Assembly (NCBI RefSeq): GCF_030542105.1
Contig: NZ_JAUOFB010000001.1
Location: 372,001 to 436,000, forward strand
Source: Hymenobacter sp. BT730
Lineage (GTDB): Bacteria > Bacteroidota > Bacteroidia > Cytophagales > Hymenobacteraceae
Direction of reading: 5' to 3'
Length of the DNA: 64,000 nucleotides
The notes beneath the pieces were generated by a model. That model worked only from the letters and a program-made list of their open reading frames with translations, made no database searches and had not been told where the DNA came from. A program made the translations under genes and the position numbers. This document shows, piece by piece, positions 8,266 through 16,713 of this stretch; position 1 is the first letter of the stretch; every line of letters begins with the position of its first letter.

Positions 8266-8751
8266 TTAGAAAGTGCGCAGCGAAAGGCAGTCGTCTTCTT
8301 TTTTGCGCATAGCCGTTTGACTCAGCAGGTCTTTGTCTTGGTAGCCCAACAGGTGCAACACGCCGTGAATCATTACGCGGTGCAACTCATCCTTGAAGGG
8401 TACACCCATTTTCGCGGCGTTTTCGCGCACCCGCTCTACTGATATAAACACGTCACCTTCAATAATATCGGCATCATCGGCATTGTCGAAGGTGATGACA
8501 TCAGTATAGGTGTCGTGGTCGAGGTACTCCACGTTCACGCGGTGCAGATACTCGTCGGAGCAGAAGATGTAGGTAAGCTGCACAATTTCGTGCTCGTGCA
8601 CCGCAGCCACCCGTTCAATCCAGGAGGTCAGCGCTTCGGCATCACCCAGCTCAAAATCAACATCTTCTACTAGGAATTCGATGCCGTGGGTTTCGCGCCC
8701 GCGGGTATCGTCATCGTGGTCTTCTTCGTGCTCGGGGGGCAAGGAGTTCAT
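8266..8751 (-). CDS. ybeY: Endoribonuclease YbeY (rRNA maturation factor)
   Basis: A 161-residue metal-dependent endoribonuclease involved in 16S rRNA 3'-end maturation and ribosome quality control. The metal site reads HGVLHLLGYQD, with H129 and H133 as ligands and D139 where E. coli has a third His; I recall Asp here as usual in Bacteroidota. An RVNVEYLDHDTYTDVITF segment (71-88) matches the family substrate face. The first ~20 residues are a polar extension (EEDHDDD). The ATG overlaps the stop codon of the upstream ATPase gene by 4 nt (8748-8751), so the two are translationally coupled. Confidence 0.93.
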   Translation of the reverse strand: MNSLPPEHEEDHDDDTRGRETHGIEFLVEDVDFELGDAEALTSWIERVAAVHEHEIVQLTYIFCSDEYLHRVNVEYLDHDTYTDVITFDNADDADIIEGDVFISVERVRENAAKMGVPFKDELHRVMIHGVLHLLGYQDKDLLSQTAMRKKEDDCLSLRTF

Positions 8752-9209
8752 GCCGCGTTGTGGTCAGTGGCGGAAGAGGTAGTCGTGGAGTCTTCACCAT
8801 CAGCTTCCGGTACCAGATGGAACGTGAGCTGCACGTGGCGGCCATCTTTGCTGAATTCTACTTCATCGGCTAGGTGGCGGATGAGGAAAATACCGCGGCC
8901 CCCGGGGTTTTCCAGGTTTTCCGGGGCGGTAGGGTCCAGCAGATTGGTATAGTCAAAGCCTTCGCCCTGGTCTTCTACCTCAAACTTTACCTTGTCCTGC
9001 CCCATCTGCAACGACAGGAAAACGTTCTTATCCTTATCGAATTTGTTGCCATGGCGAATGGCGTTATTGACGGCCTCCGTCACGGCAACCATGATGTTGC
9101 CGTAGATATCGTCCTCAATGTTAAAGGTATCCTTCGAGTTGTCGATGAAACTCTCTACCACACGGATATTCTCAACGAGCGAAGGAATCTGAATTTTTAC
9201 CTGCTTCAT
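8748..9209 (-). CDS. RsbW/SpoIIAB-like anti-sigma regulatory ATPase
   Basis: A 153-residue GHKL ATPase domain protein. The N box is EAVNNAIRHGN (45-55), the G1 box DQGEGF (80-85) and the G2 box GGRGIFLI (103-110). Family members are serine kinases that bind sigma factors or STAS anti-anti-sigma proteins in partner-switching systems. No STAS or PP2C gene is adjacent, so the partner is unknown. The last ~20 residues are Ser/Thr/Asp-rich and probably disordered. It lies between the large DUF4175 gene (44-nt gap) and ybeY (4-nt overlap), suggesting one transcript. Confidence 0.88.
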   Translation of the reverse strand: MKQVKIQIPSLVENIRVVESFIDNSKDTFNIEDDIYGNIMVAVTEAVNNAIRHGNKFDKDKNVFLSLQMGQDKVKFEVEDQGEGFDYTNLLDPTAPENLENPGGRGIFLIRHLADEVEFSKDGRHVQLTFHLVPEADGEDSTTTSSATDHNAA

Positions 9210-9253
9210 AAAAAGGGGAAGGGACGCGGAAGGGGGGTAAATTTAGCGAGACG

Positions 9254-12200
9254 CTATTTCATTTTCTGAAAATATTCACTCACCTCCCGTTGGTAGTACG
9301 GAGTGAGGGCCGGGGGCACTGTCCGAAGCAGTTCCGTTTGCCGCTCTTTCTGCCGTTTGTAGCGCTCGAAAGCAGGCGGAAAAACCGGCGGACGGTTCTG
9401 AGCGGTCTGCGCTTCCCGCTTATCATCCTGGTCCCGCTCCCGGGCCGATTTCTCGGCTTCCAGCAGGCGGGTCAGGATTTGACGCTGACGCATAACCGTT
9501 TGCTCCGTTAGCCGCTTGTTTACGAGGTCCGTCTCGGTTTGTTCCATCATTTTTTTCACATCCCCTAGGTTTCCTCCACCCTGCTGGCCTTTTCCTTCCT
9601 TGCCGCCCTGCTGCATTTTCTCCAGCTCTTTCAGGGCTTCGCGCAGCATTTGCTGCTGGGCCGCCAGCTTGGCCAGGTCTTCGGAGAGGCCCCGGCCGGT
9701 TTTGCCGCTTTGCTGTAGCTGCTGAATCTGCTGATTGAGCTGTTGCTGCATCTTGCCCAACTGGCCCTCGCCGGCCTGGTTGCCTTTCTTCTTTTTCTTG
9801 CCGGGCTTGCCGCCACTCTGCTGTTGCTGCTGGGCCTGGCGCTGCTGGTCCTGCATCTGTTTCAGGGCGTCGTTCAGCATCAGGGCTAGGTTGTTCATGC
9901 TGGTCATGGCCTGCTGCTGATGGGCGGTGGCACGGGCTACGTCGCGCTGCCGGATCTGGTCCATGGCCTCGTCCATGCGGCCGTTCATCTCTCCTACCTC
10001 GCGGGTAACAAAGCTTTGGAGCTGGAAAACGCGCTTAGCCAGGGCGTAAAGCGAGTCCTGCACCACGCGGGCATCGTCCTTGAGCTTGCGCTGCTGCTGG
10101 CCCAGCTGCACGAAGCGCGGGTCCTGCTGATCTACGGTGCGGAATTGCTTCATCAGTCCCTCCTGATCGAAGGATAGCTTCAGGAGGTTCTCAAGGATGT
10201 CGCGCAGGTCATCAATGTTTTCCTGCTGCTGGTCTGACTCCTCCTCGCTCATTTGCTGCTCCATCTGCTGGGCCATCTGCTGCATTTGCTGGGCGGCCTG
10301 CTTCTGGTTCTGACTGGCTTTCTGGTTCTGGTTTTTGCCCAGCTGCTCCTGGCTTTGCTGCATCTGCTCGTCTACCTGCTGCTGCTGGGGCTGCATGTCG
10401 TCGGCGCCATTCTCGTTGTTGAGCTGGTCGTCCATCTTCTTGAGCTCGTCCAGGTTTTTCTGCACCTCGTCAAACTGCTGCTGCTTTTCGGCCTGCTCCT
10501 GCTTGAGCTGCTCGTTTTTGGCTTTCTGTTCCTGGTTGCTGAGCTTGTTTTCGGGGTTGTTCTTGTCGTTCTGCTCAGTTTTCTCGGCCAGCTGCTGCTC
10601 TTCCTTGGCCAGCTGCTGCAGCTTTTCCAGGGTTTGCTCCTGCTTTTGCTCAAACTGCAGCTGCTTGAACATTTCCAGCGCCCGCTCCAGCTCTTTCTGC
10701 AGGGTATTTTCCTTGTTTTCTAGCTTTTGCATGAGCTGCTGCATTTCCAGCTGGTTCTGGTCCTGCTTCTGGTCCAGCAGCTTCTGCAGCTCATCGTAGA
10801 GCTTTTTGGTTTCGGGGTCCAGCAGGGAGTCCATCAGCTTTTTCAGCTCCTCGGCTTTTTCGGCCAGCTCCTGGCTTTTGGGGTCCAGCTCATTCTGCTT
10901 CTGATTCAGCTCATCAAAGAGCTTTTTCATGTCGGCAATCTGGTCGTCCATCTGCTGCTTCTGGGCCAGCATATCCTGCAGCTGCTTGCGGTCCTGAAAG
11001 TTCAGGTCGCGCTTCACCTTCAGCTTGTCCTCCGCCTTGGCCAGCTCCCGCTCCAGCTTTTTCGACTGCTCCGCCGAGCGGCTCAGCTGGCTCTGCACCG
11101 ATTTCGACTGGGCACTCAGCTGCTGCTGCAACTCAGAGCGCGAAGGCAGCTTAAACTCCGCCGCCCGGCTCCGGGCAGATTTAGGCCCGTGCACGCCGTC
11201 GTTATCCCACACCTGCACATAGTATTCCAGCCGGTCGCCGGGCTTCATGCCTACCGGCCGCAAATCCCACTGGTAAGCGTACACCTGGGCCGGGCCGCTT
11301 TGCAGCGGTAGGGCGCGCGTTTGGTAGCTGACATTGGGCCGCGCTTTGGAAAGCACGCGGTAGTGCAGCTGCAGGCGCGTGAGGCCATAATCGTCGCGCA
11401 CGGTGCCGCCCAGCGCCAGGTAGCGCAGGGAAGTGGTATCGGGGAAGGTTTCCAGGGTGATATCGGGCACTTGGTCCGGAATGGCCGTGAGCTGGTACTG
11501 AATAGGGTCGCGGTTGAGGCTGGCGGCATTTTGCAGGCGCACGGCATACTCCTGCGAACGAAGCACGCGCCGCGTCACCCGGAACTGGTCATCATCGGCC
11601 TGGGCCGTAACCGTTTCTTCGGGGTTTTTAAAGAGCAGCTGGAGCTGGTCGGTAGCGGCGGTAGAAAACTCCCAGCGCACCGTGCTGCCCTCGGGAACCG
11701 TCAGGTTGCCGGTGTTCTGCACCGTTTCGCTGGCTTTGTTGAGGTAGCCGGGGTAGGTAATCTGCACGGTAAAGTCGCGCAGGTTGGGGCGCTCCTGCAC
11801 CGTCAGGGCATACTCATCGGAGGTAAACCCCGCGGCGGCCAGCTGGAAATCCACGGAGCGCTGCAGCTGCTGAAACTGGTAGGTAAACCGGTTGCCGGCT
11901 TCTTTCTGCAGGTGCCGTTCCCGGCCCGCGTACTGAATGCTGATTTCATTTGGCAGGGCCTCCCCTTCTACGGTTACTTCCAGCTTGAAATCTTCGCCCT
12001 TAAAGGCTTTCAGATTCTTGTTTTCGACTACAAAGCGGAAAGGCGCCGGCGGCGAGTAGGTGCGGCGGTAGTGCAGAATGCGGTTCGTGCCCTGCACAAA
12101 CAGGCTGGGATAAACCAGGAGCAGGAGCACCACCACGCCGGCCGGCACGGCCACATACTTCCACAGCGGCCGGGTCTGGGATTTGATATTGATGCCTTCG

Positions 12201-12673
12201 GCGAATTCCAGCCCGGTAAGCTGGGCGGCACGCTGGTCCAGACTGGCGGCAATCAGGGCGTTTTCACGTGCCTGGCCCTGCAGCTGCAGGGCGTTAAGCA
12301 GCTTATCCTGCACCTGGGGGAATAGCTCCCCTACGCGCAGGGCGGCTTGCTCATCAGACAGCAGGCGGCGCAGGTTGGTAAGGGCTGCCAGCGGCTGCCA
12401 GATCCAATGCACAAAGGCGTAAGCAGCTAAGCCCAGAAACCCGAACAGCAGCCCGCCCCGCACCCAGGTGGGCAGGTACAGAAAGTACTCCAGCAGGTTG
12501 AAAACCAGGAAAAGCGTGAGCAGCAGGCCGCCCGCTACCAGCGCGCCACGCACCAGTAGATTGAGATAAAACTTGCGCTTAAAGGCCTCCAGCTGCGTGA
12601 GCACCTGGGCCAGGGCTCCCGCCTGGGCGGCCGTCGGTTTTGCTACCGACCCGATTTCTTTCTCCACCAGCAT
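9254..12673 (-). CDS. DUF4175-like large membrane protein with Gln-rich coiled coil
   Basis: A 1139-residue membrane protein of unknown function. Two hydrophobic helices lie around residues 38-95 and a third near 170-190. A beta-rich extracytoplasmic region follows (about 195-500), including segments like YPGYLNKASETVQNTG and FKLPSRSELQQQL. Residues ~510-990 are an extraordinarily Gln/Glu/Lys-rich coiled coil, and the C-terminus is basic. The N-terminal helices plus long Q-rich region match the DUF4175 family of Bacteroidota. A structural or envelope-associated role is plausible but unproven. It is the first gene of the probable transcript with the RsbW-like ATPase and ybeY. Confidence 0.8.
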   Translation of the reverse strand: MLVEKEIGSVAKPTAAQAGALAQVLTQLEAFKRKFYLNLLVRGALVAGGLLLTLFLVFNLLEYFLYLPTWVRGGLLFGFLGLAAYAFVHWIWQPLAALTNLRRLLSDEQAALRVGELFPQVQDKLLNALQLQGQARENALIAASLDQRAAQLTGLEFAEGINIKSQTRPLWKYVAVPAGVVVLLLLVYPSLFVQGTNRILHYRRTYSPPAPFRFVVENKNLKAFKGEDFKLEVTVEGEALPNEISIQYAGRERHLQKEAGNRFTYQFQQLQRSVDFQLAAAGFTSDEYALTVQERPNLRDFTVQITYPGYLNKASETVQNTGNLTVPEGSTVRWEFSTAATDQLQLLFKNPEETVTAQADDDQFRVTRRVLRSQEYAVRLQNAASLNRDPIQYQLTAIPDQVPDITLETFPDTTSLRYLALGGTVRDDYGLTRLQLHYRVLSKARPNVSYQTRALPLQSGPAQVYAYQWDLRPVGMKPGDRLEYYVQVWDNDGVHGPKSARSRAAEFKLPSRSELQQQLSAQSKSVQSQLSRSAEQSKKLERELAKAEDKLKVKRDLNFQDRKQLQDMLAQKQQMDDQIADMKKLFDELNQKQNELDPKSQELAEKAEELKKLMDSLLDPETKKLYDELQKLLDQKQDQNQLEMQQLMQKLENKENTLQKELERALEMFKQLQFEQKQEQTLEKLQQLAKEEQQLAEKTEQNDKNNPENKLSNQEQKAKNEQLKQEQAEKQQQFDEVQKNLDELKKMDDQLNNENGADDMQPQQQQVDEQMQQSQEQLGKNQNQKASQNQKQAAQQMQQMAQQMEQQMSEEESDQQQENIDDLRDILENLLKLSFDQEGLMKQFRTVDQQDPRFVQLGQQQRKLKDDARVVQDSLYALAKRVFQLQSFVTREVGEMNGRMDEAMDQIRQRDVARATAHQQQAMTSMNNLALMLNDALKQMQDQQRQAQQQQQSGGKPGKKKKKGNQAGEGQLGKMQQQLNQQIQQLQQSGKTGRGLSEDLAKLAAQQQMLREALKELEKMQQGGKEGKGQQGGGNLGDVKKMMEQTETDLVNKRLTEQTVMRQRQILTRLLEAEKSARERDQDDKREAQTAQNRPPVFPPAFERYKRQKERQTELLRTVPPALTPYYQREVSEYFQKMK

Positions 12674-12777
12674 AAAAACACGCCTGTTCAGGACCGGACA
12701 AGATACGGATTATCAGCACGGCCGGCTTATCCGGCGGCCCTTAGCTCAACGACAACATCCCGGCCGGTATTTGTTCC

Positions 12778-13545
12778 CTAGCGCAACTCTACCAACGCCG
12801 GGCAGTGGTCGGAATGAACCGCATCGGTTAACAGACCCGCCCCGCTGATGCGCGGTTGCAGCGCCTGATCTACTAATAAATGATCGAGGCGCCAGCCCAC
12901 GTTACGGGCGCGGGCTCCGCTGCGGTACGTCCACCAGGAATAGTGGCCGGGGGCGTCGCCGTGCACGTGGCGAAAGGAGTCAGTAAAGCCATCGGCCAAG
13001 AAGGCGGCAAACCAGGCCCGCTCTTCCGGCGTGAAGCCGGGGCTGTTCTGGTTGGCTTTGGGGTTGTGCAGGTCCAGGCCCTGCTGGCAACAGTTGAAGT
13101 CGCCGGCAATAACCAGCGGGGGCGTGCCAGCGGCGCGCAATTGGGTTACATACTCGCGGAAAAACCGCAGCCACTCCAGCTTGAACGACTGCCGCTCCGG
13201 ACCGCTGGTGCCCGAGGGCATGTACACGTTCAGCACCGAGAAGTCTTCAAAATCCAGGCGCAGCACGCGCCCCTCGCAGTCATACAGCGGGATTTCGCAG
13301 CCCGTGGCTACGTGCCGGGGCTTTTGCTTGCTGAAGGTGGCCACGCCGCTGTAGCCGGGCTTTTCGGCCGGGTGCTGGTATACGTGGTAGCCCAAGGCCT
13401 CAAACCCTGACACATCCAGCGGCTCGCGCCCTGCCTTGATTTCCTGCAGGCACAGCACGTCCGGGTCGGTTTGCTGCACCCAGTCGAGCAGGCCTTTGCT
13501 GAGGGCTGAACGTAGCCCGTTGACGTTGTAGGAGAGAATTTTCAA
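12778..13545 (-). CDS. xth: Exodeoxyribonuclease III
   Basis: A 255-residue exonuclease III/AP endonuclease that acts at abasic sites and 3' blocked ends in base excision repair. All family motifs are present: SYNVNGLR (4-11), LQEIK (33-37) with the metal-binding Glu, GDFNCC in the middle, and the C-terminal SDHCPALVEL with the catalytic Asp-His pair. Only a TTG at 13545 is available at the expected start (MKILSYNVNG), with no in-frame ATG nearby, so a TTG start is assigned. It is monocistronic. A degenerate copy of the ~100-bp inverted repeat found again at 35.4 kb lies just upstream. Confidence 0.95.
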   Translation of the reverse strand: MKILSYNVNGLRSALSKGLLDWVQQTDPDVLCLQEIKAGREPLDVSGFEALGYHVYQHPAEKPGYSGVATFSKQKPRHVATGCEIPLYDCEGRVLRLDFEDFSVLNVYMPSGTSGPERQSFKLEWLRFFREYVTQLRAAGTPPLVIAGDFNCCQQGLDLHNPKANQNSPGFTPEERAWFAAFLADGFTDSFRHVHGDAPGHYSWWTYRSGARARNVGWRLDHLLVDQALQPRISGAGLLTDAVHSDHCPALVELR

Positions 13546-13581
13546 GAAAGAAGAACTTGAAATGGCTTATAGAAGAACGTT

Positions 13582-13682
13582 TGTCATCATGAGCTCAGCG
13601 AAGGATCTTATGCCAATTGAACGACCATCGTTACAACAACTCGCCCTAACTTGATAAAGTCCTTCGCAAGCTCAGGATGACA
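13582..13682. repeat. Imperfect inverted repeat, Hymenobacter-type element, copy 1
   Basis: The left arm at 13582-13611 (TGTCATCATGAGC...) and the right arm at about 13654-13682 (...AAGCTCAGGATGACA) are imperfect inverted copies of each other. They match the arms of the perfect copy at 35438-35539. The middle ~40 nt is unrelated. It lies upstream of xth and downstream of the small gene ending at 13720. Size and structure suggest a non-autonomous or REP-like element. Confidence 0.75.
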
Positions 13683-13719
13683 GTATAGCTAAAGGTGACA
13701 GATGTATGAGGAAGCCTTA

Positions 13720-14082
13720 CTACTCTTCGCGCAGGAAAGCATCAAAATACTCCAGCATATGCCATTTCAGCATGCGCTCCTGCTCTTTCAGGGTGGAGAA
13801 AGGCACCGGACGGATGAGCTTGTAGTGCGGCCAGCCTTCCTCATCAACGCTTTCCTGCTCGTAATAGCCCGACAGGCTGAAGAGGCGGCAGGTGGCAATA
13901 TGCATTAGGTCCTGCTTTTGCTCTTTGGTGAAGGGGCCAGCACCCTGGCCTAGCTCCTGCACGCCAATAAGTAGCAGCAAGGCATTCAGGTCGGGCTTTT
14001 TGCCGAAACGCTCGCGCATCTGGTTCATTAGCTCCCACCAGCGCTGCTCAAACTGCGCTTCGGTTTCCTCGGGGTTCAGCAT
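13720..14082 (-). CDS. Conserved hypothetical protein
   Basis: A 120-residue cytosolic protein, unrecognised beyond looking conserved-type for Bacteroidota. It is helical and Trp/Tyr-rich (FEQRWWELMNQMRERFG at 11-27; GYYEQESVDEEGWPHYK at about 72-88), with no membrane segment, metal motif or signal peptide. The start ATG 14082 lies 3 nt after the stop codon of the upstream carboxymuconolactone-decarboxylase-like gene (14086-14466), so the two are very probably one operon. This suggests a shared redox or stress task, but no function can be assigned. Confidence 0.75.
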   Translation of the reverse strand: MLNPEETEAQFEQRWWELMNQMRERFGKKPDLNALLLLIGVQELGQGAGPFTKEQKQDLMHIATCRLFSLSGYYEQESVDEEGWPHYKLIRPVPFSTLKEQERMLKWHMLEYFDAFLREE

Positions 14083-14085
14083 GTC

Positions 14086-14466
14086 TTAGGCAGTGTGCTC
14101 AGCATGGGGTGGTACGGGCGCAGCAGACTCTTCTTTCAAGGCTTCCCAGTACTCCACGGCGCGGCGGAAATGGGGAATGACAATGCTGCCGCCGATGAGG
14201 TTGGCAATGGCGAAGACCTCATACAACTGCTCGTCGGTGATGCCTTCTTCGTAGCATTTGCCCAAGTGATACTTGATGCAGTCGTCGCAGCGCAACACCA
14301 TGGAGCAGGCCAGGCCCAGCATTTCCTTGGTTTTCACGTCCAAGGCACCTTCCTGATAAGTGTTCGTATCGAGGTTGAAAAAACGCTTGATGACCTTGTT
14401 ATCGGCCGCCATGATTTTTTCATTCATCCGCTGGCGGTAGTCGTTAAATTCAGAGACGAGGCTCAT
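14086..14466 (-). CDS. Carboxymuconolactone decarboxylase/AhpD-like protein
   Basis: A 126-residue all-helical protein of the CMD/AhpD-like superfamily. The ATG at 14466 gives the normal start (MSLVSEFNDYRQRM); longer frames add a non-homologous tail. The redox motif CDDC in LRCDDCIKYHLGKCYEEG around residues 58-75 matches the CxxC-xx-H arrangement of peroxidase-type members, which reduce hydroperoxides or pass electrons, rather than true decarboxylases. A conserved GGSIVIPHFRRAV helix follows. The partner and substrate are not visible. It is cotranscribed with the downstream 120-residue gene. Confidence 0.88.
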   Translation of the reverse strand: MSLVSEFNDYRQRMNEKIMAADNKVIKRFFNLDTNTYQEGALDVKTKEMLGLACSMVLRCDDCIKYHLGKCYEEGITDEQLYEVFAIANLIGGSIVIPHFRRAVEYWEALKEESAAPVPPHAEHTA

Positions 14467-14609
14467 ATAAATCAAATTGTAAAAACGATGTGAAGATGGT
14501 AACACGAAAGTAGGGACAAATGCTTCGTGGGCTGTGAAAGAATTAGAGCAGTTGGGAGCCATTTCCTACCTTCCCAACCTTGTTATCACGCTTATATAGT
14601 ATTGCTATT

Positions 14610-15314
14610 ATGCCCTTACCTGCTATCTGGCACGACTTCGTTTCCCTCGTTTTTCCGCGCGTATGCCTGGCCTGCGCTGATTCCCTGGCCCGGGGCGAAG
14701 AGCACATCTGCACCAGTTGCCGCACCGAGCTTCCCTACACCGATTATCATTTGCTGCCTGCTGATGCGAATCCACTGGCCCGGCGCTTCTGGGGCAAAGT
14801 GCCCGTGCGCTATGCCTTTAGTTATCTGCGCTTTCTACAACACGGCCGCGTACAGCACCTGCTGCATCAGCTTAAGTACCAGGGTCAGCAGGAAGTGGGC
14901 TTAGTACTGGGCCGCTGGTATGGCTATGAGCTGGCCGAAAAAGGCTTTACGCAGGAGTTTGATCTTATTATCCCAGTGCCGCTGCATCCGCGCAAGCTGG
15001 CCAAGCGTGGCTACAACCAAGCCGACTGCTTTGCTGAAGGCTTAGCACAGGGCCTGCAGGTACCATGGCTGCCCAACGTATTGCGCCGCACGGAGCATAC
15101 CAGCTCCCAAACCCGTAAAAACCGTGTGGAGCGTTGGGAGAATGTGGCCTCAGTATTTGAAGTGCCCAATCCAGCTGCTTTGTCGGGGCTACACGTTTTA
15201 CTGGTGGATGATGTACTAACTACGGGTGCGACCCTGGAAGCCTGCGCTGTTATGCTTTTAGCTGCCGGTTGCCGGGAGGTGAGTATTGCTACCATTGCTA
15301 CAGCCGACCGTTAA
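14610..15314 (+). CDS. comF: ComF family phosphoribosyltransferase-like protein
   Basis: A 234-residue protein of the ComF/GntX family, linked to natural DNA uptake or nucleotide handling in other bacteria. A zinc ribbon of four cysteines (C19, C22, C34, C37) precedes a phosphoribosyltransferase domain. The PRPP-binding signature VLLVDDVLTTGAT is at 196-208, and KRGYNQADCFAEGL near 132-145 is the family-specific segment. The ATG at 14610 gives the usual start; an upstream TTG is less likely. It is divergent from the AhpD-like gene and convergent with gldJ, sharing a bidirectional terminator. Confidence 0.9.
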   Translation: MPLPAIWHDFVSLVFPRVCLACADSLARGEEHICTSCRTELPYTDYHLLPADANPLARRFWGKVPVRYAFSYLRFLQHGRVQHLLHQLKYQGQQEVGLVLGRWYGYELAEKGFTQEFDLIIPVPLHPRKLAKRGYNQADCFAEGLAQGLQVPWLPNVLRRTEHTSSQTRKNRVERWENVASVFEVPNPAALSGLHVLLVDDVLTTGATLEACAVMLLAAGCREVSIATIATADR

Positions 15315-15324
15315 GCAAGACAAA

Positions 15325-15357
15325 CAAAAAAGCCGCTCCTTTTCAGGAGCGGCTTCT
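15325..15357. terminator. Bidirectional terminator between comF and gldJ
   Basis: AGCCGCTCCT (15331-15340) and AGGAGCGGCT (15345-15354) form a 10-bp stem with a 4-nt loop. The A-run at 15325-15330 gives a strong U-run for minus-strand (gldJ) transcripts; the plus side is weaker (TCTTGC). Confidence 0.85.
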
Positions 15358-15381
15358 TGCCTAAGCGTTAGCTTCGAAATA

Positions 15382-16644
15382 TTACTTGTTCGAACCAGCG
15401 TTAATCATAGCGCAGCGGAAACCGATAGCAGCGGTAGCCGAGTCCTGAGCCATGAAGCGGCGCGTGCCGGGCGACAGCCAGTAGGCTACGTCTTTCCACG
15501 AACCACCTTTGTATACGCGTACCTCGTCATCGATAAGCGACTGGTAGCCCTTCTTGTCGTAGCCTTCTGCCTTATCGAGGTAACCGTTCCGACGGAAGGG
15601 GTTCAGATCTTCCTCATCCTGGAACGACAGCGGACGGTAGATATCCTGCACCCACTCGTTCACGTTGCCGGCCATATTGTACAGGCCATAGTCGTTTGGT
15701 GGGTAAGCATAGATGTATTCCGTAATCATGGCGCCATCGTTCAGGCTACCGGCAATACCGGCGTAGTCACCGCGGCCGCGCTTGAAGTTAGCCAGGAACT
15801 GGCCCTGCTTCTTGCCATACGGATTCCGCATCTGGCGACCATCCCAAGGATAGATACGCTTGTTTTCCTGGTTTTCGTTGCCAGCCTCCTGCGTGCCGAT
15901 GAGGGCCTGAGCAGCATATTCCCATTCAGCTTCGGTGGGGAGGCGGTAGTTTGGTAGGGTATTACCGTTTTCAATAGAAATCTTGGCAGCACCGGTTCCT
16001 TCCGCACCGGCATCAGCAGGAGCCGCGGCATCGCCACCTTTCTTCTTGCCGAACAGTTTGAAGCCACCTTTCTTAGCGGTGCCGTCGCCTGTACCTACAC
16101 CCGCCAGCTTCTCATTCACCTTAGCAGTACGCCAAGTGCAGAAGTCGTTGGCCTGGAGCCAGCTTACGCCCACCACGGGGAAGTAGCGGAAACCGGGGTA
16201 ACGCAGGTAGTAATCCACATAGGGGTCGTTGAACGACAGCTCACGGGCCCATACAGTGGTGTCGGGCAGTGCCGACTGATAGAATTCTTCCGCCGAGTCT
16301 TTACGGACATAGTGCAAATACTCCAGCCAGTGAATGTTGGCCACCTCGGCTTCATCCATGTAGAAGGAAGCAATGGTTACCGTCCGCTCAATGTTGTCGC
16401 GGGTCATGGCTACGTCTTCTTCAGCAGAGCCCAGTACCGTACGACCACCTTCGATGAAGACCAGACCAGGACCTTCAGGAATGCCCTGATAATCAGCCAC
16501 CTTCATGCCTTGTTCGGTATTGTATTCCAGGCCGGTGGTAGAGCTGTACTTACCCGGTTTAGTGCTAGTAGGTGGCCCACCTTTGCAGGAAGCCAGCGCA
16601 ACGGCTCCTACAGCAGCGTAGCGCAGGTACTTAGAGAAATTCAT
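15382..16644 (-). CDS. gldJ: Gliding motility lipoprotein GldJ-like (SUMF1/FGE domain)
   Basis: A 420-residue lipoprotein with signal peptide and lipobox ALASC (Cys20), starting at ATG 16644. The rest is a formylglycine-generating-enzyme-like (SUMF1) fold: PGLVFIEGGRTVLGS, SFYMDEAEVANIHWLEYL, PVVGVSW, LPTEAEWEYAA, MAGNVNEWVQDIYRP and VYKGGSWKD...GFRCAM. In Bacteroidota, GldJ and GldK share this fold and support gliding and type IX secretion. The N-terminal text resembles GldJ more, and no gldL/gldM/gldN follow. A Gly/Ala/Lys-rich insert (about 195-225) interrupts the domain. The PorP/SprF-like gene lies just upstream. Confidence 0.78.
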   Translation of the reverse strand: MNFSKYLRYAAVGAVALASCKGGPPTSTKPGKYSSTTGLEYNTEQGMKVADYQGIPEGPGLVFIEGGRTVLGSAEEDVAMTRDNIERTVTIASFYMDEAEVANIHWLEYLHYVRKDSAEEFYQSALPDTTVWARELSFNDPYVDYYLRYPGFRYFPVVGVSWLQANDFCTWRTAKVNEKLAGVGTGDGTAKKGGFKLFGKKKGGDAAAPADAGAEGTGAAKISIENGNTLPNYRLPTEAEWEYAAQALIGTQEAGNENQENKRIYPWDGRQMRNPYGKKQGQFLANFKRGRGDYAGIAGSLNDGAMITEYIYAYPPNDYGLYNMAGNVNEWVQDIYRPLSFQDEEDLNPFRRNGYLDKAEGYDKKGYQSLIDDEVRVYKGGSWKDVAYWLSPGTRRFMAQDSATAAIGFRCAMINAGSNK

Positions 16645-16713
16645 AGCGGTAGCGGAAATACCTGAGAAGAAAAGAGTTGTAAGAAGGCAATTCGAGTGCA
16701 ATAATACAAAAAC

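Noticed and set aside
15382-16644. Naming the FGE-fold lipoprotein gldK/porK
   Set aside because: No gldL, gldM or gldN follow, and the N-terminal text resembles GldJ more; kept as GldJ-like with reservation.
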